DNA from: Candidatus Woesearchaeota archaeon
Lineage (GTDB): Archaea > Nanobdellota > Nanobdellia > Woesearchaeales > WJKR01
DNA: 61,349 nt
Assembly: GCA_016927245.1 (NCBI GenBank)
Contig: JAFGNA010000012.1
Span: 1-61,349, forward strand
Reading direction: 5' to 3'
The position numbers and the translations under genes are program-made. The notes under the pieces are model-generated. The model saw only the letters and a list, made by a program, of their open reading frames with translations, ran no database searches and was not told the origin of the DNA. Shown here piece by piece: positions 33,182 through 40,464 of the stretch (position 1 is its first letter; each line of letters starts with the position of its first letter).

Positions 33182-34299
33182 GATTTATATAACTTTGGAA
33201 TCCTGCCGCCGAACCACCCCTCCAAGAACGACTCCTTGAATGATGGGAAAGAATCCTCCTTGATGGCCGCGCGCATATCCTCCATGAGCCGCGCCATGAA
33301 GCGCAGGTTGTGCGCCTGGCGCAACCGCTTCCCCTCAGCCTCGTCCACCGAGGAGAGGTGCCTGAGGTAGGCGCGCGAATGGGAACGGCACACCCAACAA
33401 TCGCACCCCTCCTCCAACGGCCCGCTATCACGGGCGAACCGCGCCTTCTCCAACTGGTAAGGACCCTTCCGCGTGAAGACCATGTTGTGACGGGCGTTCC
33501 TCGTCGGAAAGACGCTGTCGAAGCAATCAACGCCGAGCGACACCGCCTGCACCACGTCAGGCGGAGAACCCACACCCATGAGGTACCGCGGCTTGTCATC
33601 AGGCAGGAACGGCGTGCTGCTCCTCACGGCTCGATACATGTCAGGCTTGGGCTCGCCGATAGCGCACCCCCCGATACCATACCCATCGAAATCAAGGCCT
33701 GCAAGGTACTCTGCCGACTCCCGGCGGAGCGAAGCATCATAACCGCCCTGCACGATGCAGAACAACAGCTGCTTCTTGTCCCCATGCGCGTCCTTGCACT
33801 CACGCGCCCACCGATGCGTGTTCCGCAACGACCGCAAATACTCCTCACGAGAAGCGTCGGCGGGCGCCATGTCATCGATGACCATGGCAGCGTCGCTCCC
33901 CAAGCGCTCCTGCACCTCCACCAATCGCTGCGGCGTCATCACCGTCACGCTCCCGTCGAACGGGCTGCGCAGGTGCACGCCCCTCCGAGAAGCCTTCACG
34001 AACAACTCATCGCTCCCCGCCTGGAACCCGCCGCTATCCGTGAACACGGCGCCGCCGAAGCCCATGAACCGTCCCACGCCGCCGAGCCCCTCGACCACCT
34101 CGATACCAGGCCGCAACGAGAGTAAGAAAGCGTTGCACATCACCGCCCGCGCCCCCGCCGCCCGGTAATCCTGCGGCCCGACGCCCTTGCCGGTGCCGAA
34201 CGTCGCGACGGGCATGAAGAACGGCGTCGCCACCTCCCCCGCACGGGTCCGGAGCACCCCTGCGCGAGCACCTCCTGAGACCTCCTCGAGCGAGAACAC
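33178..34299 (-). CDS. tgt: tRNA-guanine transglycosylase, bacterial type
   Basis: A 373-residue enzyme that swaps guanine 34 in tRNAs with GUN anticodons (Asp, Asn, His, Tyr) for queuine or its precursor. It has the FTDSGGFQ motif with the active-site Asp88, the GVGSPPDV and DSVFPTRNAR segment with the nucleophile region near residue 280, and the zinc site CDCWVC plus a later His. The length and the FPTRNAR motif match the bacterial enzyme; archaeal ArcTGT is larger and carries PUA domains. The start is GTG at 34299, four bases from the end of the upstream gene; the longer frame to 34521 is only the antisense of that gene. It sits between aspS and asnS, whose tRNAs are its substrates. Confidence 0.88.
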   Translation of the reverse strand: MFSLEEVSGGARAGVLRTRAGEVATPFFMPVATFGTGKGVGPQDYRAAGARAVMCNAFLLSLRPGIEVVEGLGGVGRFMGFGGAVFTDSGGFQAGSDELFVKASRRGVHLRSPFDGSVTVMTPQRLVEVQERLGSDAAMVIDDMAPADASREEYLRSLRNTHRWARECKDAHGDKKQLLFCIVQGGYDASLRRESAEYLAGLDFDGYGIGGCAIGEPKPDMYRAVRSSTPFLPDDKPRYLMGVGSPPDVVQAVSLGVDCFDSVFPTRNARHNMVFTRKGPYQLEKARFARDSGPLEEGCDCWVCRSHSRAYLRHLSSVDEAEGKRLRQAHNLRFMARLMEDMRAAIKEDSFPSFKESFLEGWFGGRIPKLYKS

Positions 34300-34300
34300 G

Positions 34301-35140
34301 TCACGCCACCTTAGGCTTGTACCGTAGGTAGAACGACCGGAACACGAACACCATCGACCAGATGCTGATGATGATAGAGAGGGCTGAGCCGATGAAGGAG
34401 CCGGCGGAGGCCCAGGCACCCTCCCCCATGACCGATGGTAATGACAGGACGAACGACACGACACTCGCCGCGACGCCCAGGCCGAGCTGGATGAGGAAGA
34501 CGACCAGGACGAACCTGGCATCGTTCCAGAGCAGCCGCCAGCACGTGCCGATGATGCTCCAGGCGTCCTTGCCTGTGTATGCGAGGAGGGGCCTCGCGAA
34601 CAAGAACCACGCTTGGTAGAACAACGACAAGGGGATGAGCGCGATGATGAGCACGCCGACCAGCCCCGCCGCGAGAGCGAGGGCGCCGCCCTTGATTGCC
34701 ATGACCGCGGCCAGCACGAGCAATCCTAGGATGACGAGCAAAGGGAGCATGACGACTAAGGAGGCGAAGAACAGGCCGATGACGCGGCGGTACAACCCGG
34801 CAGCGTCGCGGAACGCGAGGAGGAGCGAGGCCTCCTTGCCAGCGGCGACGCGCGAGAACACGCCTATGGCGAGGGCGGCTGCGTGCATGAAGAACAGGAA
34901 TGAGACGATCGCGATGAGGACGAGGAACGCCACCCCGCCACCCAGCGTCGCGTCGGCCAGGCCTTCGAGGCCCTTGCCGTACGACACCACGCCGAGACCG
35001 GCGAAGACGAGTATGAGCACCGCCACGCCGACAAGCATGTACAGGACGGGGAGGAACGCGATGGGATGACGCCACACCAGCCGCCCAGCGTCGCCGAGCA
35101 CCTCACTATACCCGCTGAACCGCCTCTTCGGGATGTCCAT
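34301..35140 (-). CDS. Polytopic membrane protein upstream of tgt
   Basis: A 279-residue protein with about six long hydrophobic segments: a short basic start (MDIPKRRFSGYSEVLGDAGRL), then segments near 25-45, 60-85, 120-145, 150-175, 205-230 and 240-265. The family is not recognised, although the shape resembles membrane domains of glycerophosphodiester phosphodiesterases or DUF975-like proteins. The start ATG at 35140 is fixed by the TATA box at about 35163-35170, centred 27 nt upstream. It is the first gene of a three-gene operon with tgt and the small membrane protein. Confidence 0.65.
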   Translation of the reverse strand: MDIPKRRFSGYSEVLGDAGRLVWRHPIAFLPVLYMLVGVAVLILVFAGLGVVSYGKGLEGLADATLGGGVAFLVLIAIVSFLFFMHAAALAIGVFSRVAAGKEASLLLAFRDAAGLYRRVIGLFFASLVVMLPLLVILGLLVLAAVMAIKGGALALAAGLVGVLIIALIPLSLFYQAWFLFARPLLAYTGKDAWSIIGTCWRLLWNDARFVLVVFLIQLGLGVAASVVSFVLSLPSVMGEGAWASAGSFIGSALSIIISIWSMVFVFRSFYLRYKPKVA

Positions 35141-35162
35141 CACGGCACGCAAGGAGCGGTCA

Positions 35163-35205
35163 CTTAAATACTTTTTTGCGCTCCCGAGCCGCGAACCTTT
35201 ATATA
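35163..35205. promoter_or_regulatory. Divergent promoter pair
   Basis: Minus-strand TATA (tatttaag, about 35163-35170) serves the membrane protein starting at 35140. Plus-strand TATA (tttatata, 35198-35205) is centred 27 nt before the ATG of a 22-codon frame at 35228. Both spacings match the leaderless pattern seen elsewhere in this window. Confidence 0.6.
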
Positions 35206-35227
35206 GATGGCTTGTTTCCCGCCGACT

Positions 35228-35296
35228 ATGTTCGCCTACTACCGCGTACAGGACTGCGCAAAGGAGTACGAAACGTCGTACTCGCTCATCAACTGA
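35228..35296 (+). CDS. Possible 22-residue small protein with its own promoter
   Basis: A 22-codon frame (starting MFAYYRVQDC, ending YSLIN then TGA) whose ATG lies exactly at the expected start point of a strong TATA box. It has four tyrosines and one cysteine and no hydrophobic segment. It lies 72 bp upstream of asnS and could be a small protein or a leader peptide; it may also be the start of a small RNA. Too short to recognise a family, so its reality is judged by the promoter alone. Confidence 0.35.
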   Translation: MFAYYRVQDCAKEYETSYSLIN

Positions 35297-35368
35297 GCCA
35301 GGCAGCATTCTCCACACGCAAAACATTTTTATTATCCTCTTCATAACCATCACGAGGACTGATACCGC

Positions 35369-36679
35369 ATGACCTTCGACAAGCTAGCATTCAAGACCAT
35401 CAAGGAAGCCCTGGCGCAAGGCACCGGCAAGGTCGCACTCAGAGGATGGGTGTACCGGGAGCGTGGCAGCAGCAAGCTCAAGTTCGTCGTCCTACGAGAC
35501 GGCACGGACATCATCCAATGCGTGATTGACCGGGATAAGGTCGGCGACGAGCAGTTCTTGCTCGCCGACAAGCTCCAGATAGAGGCATCGCTGCGGCTGA
35601 CAGGAGAGCTGACCAAGGACGACCGCGCGCCGACCGGCCACGAGGTAAAGGTGGACGCGTTCGAAGTCGTCGGGTGGAGCCACGAGTTCCCCATCCAGCA
35701 AGACCAGTCACCAGAGTTCCTCCTGGACAAACGGCACTTATGGTTGCGCAGCCGCAAGATGCAAGCGGTGCTCAAGATACGGGCAACCGTCTTCAAGGCG
35801 TTCAGGGAATACTTCGACGGCCAAGGGTTCATCGAGTTCCACAGCCCGATATTCCAGGCGACGCAATGCGAAGGCGGCAGCTCGTTGTTCCCGGTCAAGT
35901 ACTTCGAAGCGGTCACCTACCTCGCGCAGACCTGGCAGATGTACGCCGAAGCAGGCATATTCTCCTATGAGAAATTATACACCATCGCGCCCTCGTTCAG
36001 GGCCGAGAAGAGCGTGACCAGCCGCCACCTCACCGAGTACTGGCACGCCGAGATGGAATACGCCTGGTCTGACTTCAAAGGCATCCAGGACCACGGCGAA
36101 GGCGTCATCAAGCACATGGTCAAGCGCGTACTGGAAAGCCACCAGGAAGAGCTCGCCCTCATCGGAAGGGACGCGAGCAAGCTGCGGCCAGTCGTTGACA
36201 AGCCGTTCGTGCGGATGACTTATGACGACGCCCTCAAACTGCTCAAGGAGAAGTGCGGCATGGACATCCCATGGGGGAAAGACCTCCGCACCGTTGAGGA
36301 GGACAAACTGTCCAAGCTCTACGACGTGCCCATCATCGTGACCGAGTACCCCGCGCAGGTTAAGGCGTTCTACATGAAGGAGGCAGAGGGACGCTCGGAC
36401 GTCGTGCAAGGATGTGATTTCATCGCGACCGAGGGCTACGGCGAGCTCATCGGCGGCAGCCAACGAGAAACAGACCTCGACGTCCTGAAGAAAAGGTTGC
36501 TTGATGACGGAGAAGACCTCGCCGGGTACGAGTACTACTTCGAGACCAGGATGTACGGCTCAGTACCGCACGGAGGGTTCGGCCTAGGCATGGAGCGCGT
36601 CGTGAGCTGGATATGCGGATTGGACACCATCAAAGACGCCATCCCGTTCCCGAGGACGCCGACGAGGTGGACGCCATGA
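35369..36679 (+). CDS. asnS: Asparaginyl-tRNA synthetase, archaeal type
   Basis: A 436-residue class IIb synthetase that charges tRNA-Asn directly, so no tRNA-dependent amidation is needed for Asn. OB-fold anticodon domain at 1-110 (VALRGWVYRERG), catalytic core with RHLWLRSRKMQAVLKIRATVFKAFREYF, motif 2 (LYTIAPSFRAEKSVTSRHLTEYWHAEMEYA) and motif 3 (GSVPHGGFGLGMERVVSWICGL). The Ser/Arg pattern after motif 2 and the GCDFIATEGYGELIGGSQRETD stretch are those of archaeal AsnRS. It ends 10 bp before the start of the second AT-rich island, so the island lies immediately downstream of an intact housekeeping gene. Confidence 0.92.
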   Translation: MTFDKLAFKTIKEALAQGTGKVALRGWVYRERGSSKLKFVVLRDGTDIIQCVIDRDKVGDEQFLLADKLQIEASLRLTGELTKDDRAPTGHEVKVDAFEVVGWSHEFPIQQDQSPEFLLDKRHLWLRSRKMQAVLKIRATVFKAFREYFDGQGFIEFHSPIFQATQCEGGSSLFPVKYFEAVTYLAQTWQMYAEAGIFSYEKLYTIAPSFRAEKSVTSRHLTEYWHAEMEYAWSDFKGIQDHGEGVIKHMVKRVLESHQEELALIGRDASKLRPVVDKPFVRMTYDDALKLLKEKCGMDIPWGKDLRTVEEDKLSKLYDVPIIVTEYPAQVKAFYMKEAEGRSDVVQGCDFIATEGYGELIGGSQRETDLDVLKKRLLDDGEDLAGYEYYFETRMYGSVPHGGFGLGMERVVSWICGLDTIKDAIPFPRTPTRWTP

Positions 36680-36741
36680 GATCCTCCTCTCGTTCATTGT
36701 TTAGTTTTTAGAAAATCACCCCTTTGTTAGCCCCTGAAATT

Positions 36742-36815
36742 ATTGAATAGAATGATGTTAAGTTCGTTTCCAGCTACGAGCGAAGCGGAGTTAGGGGAAA
36801 CTGCGTCCGCAGAGT
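36742..36815 (+). repeat. Junction site 7 and hairpin at left end of island 2
   Basis: Degenerate site with left arm attgaatagaa, a 5-bp spacer and right arm TTAAGTTC at 36758. It is followed by the stem gtttcc/ggaaac (36766-36771 with 36796-36801) and ctgcgtccgcagagt (36801-36815), identical to 1890-1904 in island 1. Confidence 0.65.
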
Positions 36816-37061
36816 AATTTTGAGAGGCGTCCAATCCCATAGAACGAAGTGATACATAAAGGGCAAGAATCATGGGGACAATTTTAATACATCGAAGCTG
36901 AAGGCTCTCTACATCAATACATTAAGAGGAGTTCCGAGAATAGACCAGAATAAAGTAAAATATATAAACTATCTTAAACTTATATTCTTATAGGCAATGA
37001 AGTCTGCCTTCGTTTATGCGTAAACTGCTTCAGCTGATGACTTCTTCTTAAGGTGATATGT
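36816..37061. other. Gene-free upstream region of the island 2 operon
   Basis: No gene seen. It contains a purine-rich stretch with a cgaag motif (36843-36849) like those in the island 1 junctions, a TATA-like aaatatataaac near 36958-36969, and about 70 nt of leader ending in the Shine-Dalgarno aaggtgat at 37050-37057. Confidence 0.5.
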
Positions 37062-37481
37062 ATGCAATGGCAGCATTACAGCAGTGTTAAGTCAGCAATG
37101 TGGTATATTGAGGGGTTGCTTCATGAGATAGAGTTATCCTTGAGGGAAGGAAATCTATCTTACCATGCTGTTGAAATTGACCTGACTAAAAAGCAGATTA
37201 ATGATATAATGAAGCAGGTGAAAGCATTGTATTCCATCCTAAAAAAAGCAAAAAAGGATTTCAATCTAAATTCAGAGCCCGTCAAGCTGTCGAGAATAAT
37301 AGATGTAAATACAGGATATATTTGGAAAACAGTCGAGGATTCGTGGTCTTCTGAGATCGAGAAGAAATCAGGCAAGATAAGTTCTGCTGAGCAGAAGAAA
37401 CAACTTGATATCTTGCTTAGTAACATCTTAGAATTGACCAATAAAATAAGGTCGGTAGCAAATGAACATTCACTGGGATAG
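37062..37481 (+). CDS. Helical protein, first gene of island 2 operon
   Basis: A 139-residue soluble, mostly helical protein (MQWQHYSSVKSAMWYIEGLL, then charged helices and a C-terminal coiled segment SSAEQKKQLDILLSNILELTNKI). No membrane segment or motif is recognised. The ATG at 37062 is favoured by the Shine-Dalgarno aaggtgat; a GTG at 37053 is possible. The end overlaps the next gene by 20 nt. It may share ancestry with the third gene, which has a similar helical start, but this is weak. Confidence 0.55.
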   Translation: MQWQHYSSVKSAMWYIEGLLHEIELSLREGNLSYHAVEIDLTKKQINDIMKQVKALYSILKKAKKDFNLNSEPVKLSRIIDVNTGYIWKTVEDSWSSEIEKKSGKISSAEQKKQLDILLSNILELTNKIRSVANEHSLG

Positions 37482-37740
37482 AGAACCTGAAAAGGTAGAG
37501 CAGAAGATTCTTGCAGACTATCTTTACGGCCACCGGATGATATTGGAGAAGGTGATTGAATTAAGCTCAACGAATACTTTGCTGACAACTTCAGCCACAC
37601 ATAAATCCTTACGTAGCGGATTTTTTACCCATGACGTTAGGGAAGAACAGTCCTCTAATAATTGCATCTCCGTGGCATGGAGGGGGATTCGGACTGGAGA
37701 TGCAAGGCCTCTGCTCTACGGATGGCTTGAACAAGAATGA
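37462..37740 (+). CDS. Small soluble protein, second gene of island 2 operon
   Basis: A 92-residue protein that starts inside the end of the preceding gene (20-nt overlap) and ends with ATGA overlapping the next start. The first 35 residues are helical and charged; the rest (THKSLRSGFF to ARPLLYGWLEQE) is of mixed type. Translational coupling on both sides argues that it is real despite no family match. Confidence 0.5.
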   Translation: MNIHWDREPEKVEQKILADYLYGHRMILEKVIELSSTNTLLTTSATHKSLRSGFFTHDVREEQSSNNCISVAWRGIRTGDARPLLYGWLEQE

Positions 37741-38138
37741 GATCGCCAAAAAGAAACAAAGAGTATTTACTGGATTTTCTGATGAAAAGCAATAGTCTGC
37801 ACGATTTGCTAGGCATATTATCGAATATTTGTGAGAATTTGGATTTAAGCTACCTAAATCCTAGAATAAAGCATTTTAGATATTTTCAATTTACCTTTTT
37901 CGGACTGATGGTCAAAGCCAATAGTCTGCTTGAGCTGATGGTTTTCAGAGCAGAATTTTTAAAAGAGTCGATGCCAGAATTTGAAAACACACATAACAAA
38001 CTTATCACGCTTCAAAAAAGAATGCAAAAAGCATATTCATTTATTCATTCAAATAACATGATTGAAGGGAAAGCTCAAATAATAGAATGTTCCAAAGAAT
38101 ACCAAAACATATTCGAGGACATGCAGAAAACGGATTAA
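37737..38138 (+). CDS. Helical protein, third gene of island 2 operon
   Basis: A 133-residue basic helical protein (KSNSLHDLLGILSNICENL, FRYFQFTFFGLMVKANSLLELMVFR, HNKLITLQKRMQKAYSFIHS). The hydrophobic stretch in the middle is broken by charges and is more likely an amphipathic bundle than a membrane span. It starts in an ATGA overlap with gene two and is followed seven bases later by the toroid-repeat gene. Family unknown. Confidence 0.5.
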   Translation: MRSPKRNKEYLLDFLMKSNSLHDLLGILSNICENLDLSYLNPRIKHFRYFQFTFFGLMVKANSLLELMVFRAEFLKESMPEFENTHNKLITLQKRMQKAYSFIHSNNMIEGKAQIIECSKEYQNIFEDMQKTD

Positions 38139-38145
38139 AGTTGCT

Positions 38146-38889
38146 ATGAGCATGAAAAAAGATGAGACTTATTCGTTTGTGCTGAGCAGAAAGCAATCAG
38201 ACGGAGGATTTAGTTTTGCAGAAATGACTCCTTCAACACTCGAAGATACTTATTATGCTCTGCAAATAATGCAAGAACTTCAACTACCGTATAAGAATGA
38301 AAAAACGATTCAATTCATACTTTCTGTGAATAGGAAAAGCTTGATGATAAAACACTTGTTTCAATTAGCGCATCTTAGTGAAACATTACATCTCAAAATA
38401 TCATGGCTAAACGAAGCGATTAGACATTATCCTTTTGAACAAGTTGCAGATTCACAATCATTGTATTATGCCGCTAAACTCGCAAGAATAAGCAATGACA
38501 ACAAGATAATTGAGGCGCTCAGAATGAAAAGAATAGAACTATCCCTAAATGAGCATCTTCTGAGCGAATTGTGCTCGAAAGCAATAGCTTTAAAGATTCT
38601 CAATAAAAAGTTTAATGAAACCAAGGTTTCTGATACGATTAAGCGATTTCAAGGATGTGATGGGGGCTTTAGCTTCACAGAAAAAGGAGCACCATCATTC
38701 ATAGAAGAAACATATCTCGCAATAGAAGCATTATCGGAGCTGCATCAAAAACCTAACAATAGTAAAGCGTGCAAATCTTTTGTTGCTATGTGCAAGGCTA
38801 ATACTGGTGGTTATGGAAGACAAATAACGACAGTACCAACGCTCGAAGGAACATATTGTGCAATTGCTATCTTAAAAATGCTTGCATAA
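38146..38889 (+). CDS. Prenyltransferase/squalene-cyclase repeat protein
   Basis: A 247-residue protein with three clear alpha-alpha toroid repeats of the prenyltransferase-beta/squalene-hopene-cyclase superfamily: QSDGGFSFAEMTPSTLEDTYYAL near residues 17-40, CDGGFSFTEKGAPSFIEETYLAIEAL near 172-197 and NTGGYGRQITTVPTLEGTYCAIAIL near 221-245. Real cyclases are over twice as long and have a DxDD acid or, in prenyltransferases, zinc ligands; neither is visible, so it is probably a short toroid scaffold or a reduced ligand-binding protein. It closes a coupled four-gene operon carried on the AT-rich island. Confidence 0.7.
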   Translation: MSMKKDETYSFVLSRKQSDGGFSFAEMTPSTLEDTYYALQIMQELQLPYKNEKTIQFILSVNRKSLMIKHLFQLAHLSETLHLKISWLNEAIRHYPFEQVADSQSLYYAAKLARISNDNKIIEALRMKRIELSLNEHLLSELCSKAIALKILNKKFNETKVSDTIKRFQGCDGGFSFTEKGAPSFIEETYLAIEALSELHQKPNNSKACKSFVAMCKANTGGYGRQITTVPTLEGTYCAIAILKMLA

Positions 38890-39045
38890 TGCCTTAGAGC
38901 TATACTCTTTTATGTTTGGGAAAGAAACGAAGTTTCGAGAATGCAACGTGCCCGAAAGGAAAAACTCAAAGTCGTCGTGTGTATATTTTTTTCTAGGGGT
39001 TGTTGCCGTTCTAGAATGTAATATATTTCTTACAAAAATAGGAAG

Positions 39046-39054
39046 ATTTAAATA
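39046..39054 (+). promoter_or_regulatory. TATA box of cassette F
   Basis: atttaaata centred 27 nt upstream of the GTG start at 39077, supporting a leaderless message. Confidence 0.65.
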
Positions 39055-39076
39055 GTAACATATTTTTTACATATAT

Positions 39077-39478
39077 GTGGCTAACATAAATAAAAAAAAT
39101 TCAGCATGGAGATATGGTTTTGCAATCATATTAGTTATCTCAGGACTAATTTTATCTTATCTAAATATTGGAGATGAATTTTTGGGATTTTCCTCAGTTG
39201 GTTCATGGTTAATATATGTGGGTTTCATAATGTTAGCAATTATAACATTACAGTTAATGTCGAATAAAAAAAGAATTGTTGATGAACGAATGCAGTTCGT
39301 AGCTACAAAAGCCGCAAGAATAACATTTATTGGAATAATCTTATTCGCGTTTGTAATAATGGTAATAGATGGAATCAAACCAATAAATATTGCTTATTCA
39401 TATTTTATGAGTTATCTAATATGTGGAATTGTTCTGCTATACTTAGTATCCTATAATATTTTACTAAGGTTCAATTAG
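39077..39478 (+). CDS. DUF2178-type membrane protein
   Basis: A 133-residue protein with four membrane segments (about 13-30, 40-60, 82-102, 107-128) and the signature [18 protein letters not shown] between the second and third, as in the DUF2178 family. These proteins are very often paired with a small Xre-type regulator, exactly as here, in archaea and firmicutes; their function is unknown. It starts with GTG at the position predicted by the TATA box. It ends one base before the regulator start. Confidence 0.75.
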   Translation: MANINKKNSAWRYGFAIILVISGLILSYLNIGDEFLGFSSVGSWLIYVGFIMLAIITLQLMSNKKRIVDERMQFVATKAARITFIGIILFAFVIMVIDGIKPINIAYSYFMSYLICGIVLLYLVSYNILLRFN

Positions 39479-39479
39479 A

Positions 39480-39686
39480 ATGAAAAATAATATTGCAGAA
39501 CTAAGGAAGAAAATCAAGATAACTCAACAAAAATTGGCTGACAAAGTTAATGTTACAAGACAAACAATTATTTCTTTAGAATTTGGAAGATATAATCCGT
39601 CTTTAGAGTTAGCTCACAAGATTACTAAAGCATTGAAACAGAAACATATAGAAGATGTTTTTGATCTGAAAACAATTGAGATGTAA
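39480..39686 (+). CDS. Xre-family HTH regulator
   Basis: A 68-residue single-domain helix-turn-helix protein of the Cro/C1 type ([45 protein letters not shown]). It is of the compact YgzD type that pairs with DUF2178 membrane proteins and probably represses its own operon. It is coupled to the preceding gene with only one base between them. Its stop lies next to the right inner arm of cassette F. Confidence 0.85.
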   Translation: MKNNIAELRKKIKITQQKLADKVNVTRQTIISLEFGRYNPSLELAHKITKALKQKHIEDVFDLKTIEM

Positions 39687-39719
39687 GGCAACAACCCCTT
39701 TTAATAAATCTATGCGACG

Positions 39720-39750
39720 ATTGAATATAACATCAGGGTTTAACGAAGTT
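39720..39750 (+). repeat. Array-end site 8 at right border of island 2
   Basis: Left arm attgaatataa identical to site 6, then a 9-bp spacer catcagggt (site 6 spacer with three extra bases), then TTAACG. The AT-rich DNA stops here and recombinase coding sequence begins. Confidence 0.65.
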
Positions 39751-39889
39751 TTTTCTCCTCGAATCAGGTGTTGACATCCGCTACATCCAAAAGTTCCTCG
39801 GCCACGCAGACATGCACACGACAGAAATCTACGCGTACGTCTCGAAGCAATCGTTGGCTGGTGTCAGGAACCCGCTCGATCACCTGTGA
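39749..39889 (+). pseudogene. C-terminal remnant of a XerA-like tyrosine recombinase
   Basis: About 47 codons encode the end of a tyrosine recombinase: FLLESGVDIRYIQKFLGH, then TTEIYAYVS with the catalytic tyrosine and a closing AGVRNPLDHL. The Arg/Lys/HxxR part is missing and no such sequence lies on the far side of the island, so the gene is truncated at site 8 rather than merely interrupted. It is not the same gene as the one at 4134 (the residues differ). It overlaps the end of the convergent NMN adenylyltransferase gene by 26 nt. Confidence 0.8.
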
Positions 39890-40412
39890 GGGACCCTCCT
39901 TCCTTCTCCTTCAACTCCTTGAGCCGTTCCTGCGTCTGAATCACTCGCAAATAATCAAACACCGCTTTCGGCAACCCTTTCGAGGACTCCTTCTCCAGCC
40001 ACTCGTCACGGATGGCGGTGGCGCTGATATCGCCGAACCGGTCCTTGTGCTCATCATAGGTGTGCAATTCCACTGCCGTCCCTCGGAACAGGTTCGTCAC
40101 CCACGGGTTCCCTGAAAAAACGACATCGATCGAGCCCACCATCCGCAACAACTTCCGCAGCCACCGCTGGTCGTCGGCCTCGTCCGGCAGGTAATACAAG
40201 GCGTACTCCTCGACTTCTGCCTCATCCAAGGCCAGCCGTATCATGTCATCCCTTTCTTCCATGGAGAACGGGTCCCGCATCCTCCTCGATTGCTTGATGC
40301 TGCCCACGACGATCTTGACGAAGAACCCTTGCTCGTGGTACTTCCTGATGATGTGCAGGTGGCCGAGGTGGAACGGCTGGAACCGGCCGACGATGAGCAG
40401 CGACTTCTCCAT
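39864..40412 (-). CDS. Nicotinamide-nucleotide adenylyltransferase, archaeal type
   Basis: A 182-residue nucleotidyltransferase that makes NAD+ from NMN and ATP. The start has GRFQPFHLGHLHII (ATP-binding HxGH at residues 15-18 region), then KIVVGSIKQSR, SMEERDDMIRLAL, FSGNPWV and the ISATAIRDEW motif (the ISxTxxR signature). The length matches the archaeal enzyme, with a 20-residue charged tail. The ATG at 40412 is the natural start of the fold; the frame beyond it is antisense to the next gene. A TATA-like gataaaaagc lies upstream near 40433-40442, shared divergently with the HAD gene. Confidence 0.88.
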   Translation of the reverse strand: MEKSLLIVGRFQPFHLGHLHIIRKYHEQGFFVKIVVGSIKQSRRMRDPFSMEERDDMIRLALDEAEVEEYALYYLPDEADDQRWLRKLLRMVGSIDVVFSGNPWVTNLFRGTAVELHTYDEHKDRFGDISATAIRDEWLEKESSKGLPKAVFDYLRVIQTQERLKELKEKEGGSLTGDRAGS

Positions 40413-40464
40413 GGCAACAAGGAAGGATACAAAGCTTTTTATCCCTTTCCTCGCCCCTGCCATC

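Larger units (their letters stand above)
38995..39699 (+). mobile_element. Cassette F (DUF2178 membrane protein and HTH regulator)
   Basis: A perfect 13-bp inverted repeat aggggttgttgcc (38995-39007) and its inverse (39687-39699) encloses a promoter and two coupled genes, the same layout as the inner arms of island 1. The right arm overlaps the stop codon region of the regulator gene. The outer arms are less clear here than in island 1. Confidence 0.7.
36690..39750. mobile_element. AT-rich cassette-type island 2
   Basis: A second visibly AT-rich block between asnS and a truncated recombinase gene. It holds a four-gene operon (37062-38889) and a two-gene cassette (39077-39686). Its left end carries a hairpin and 15-bp motif shared exactly with junction 4 of island 1, and its right end carries the same 11-bp arm attgaatataa as the end of island 1. 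This strongly suggests the same class of element. Mobility is inferred. Confidence 0.7.

Noticed and set aside
34300-34521. 74-residue Ser-rich extension of Tgt
   Set aside because: It is antisense-like low-complexity sequence inside the upstream membrane protein gene; GTG at 34299 gives the normal family length.
39077-39686. DUF2178/HTH pair as a toxin-antitoxin system
   Set aside because: The regulator is downstream, both are small and coupled, but nothing in the membrane protein suggests a toxin; left as membrane protein plus repressor.
40243-40464. 74-residue extension of the HAD phosphatase
   Set aside because: It overlaps the divergent NMN adenylyltransferase start and shows no family likeness.
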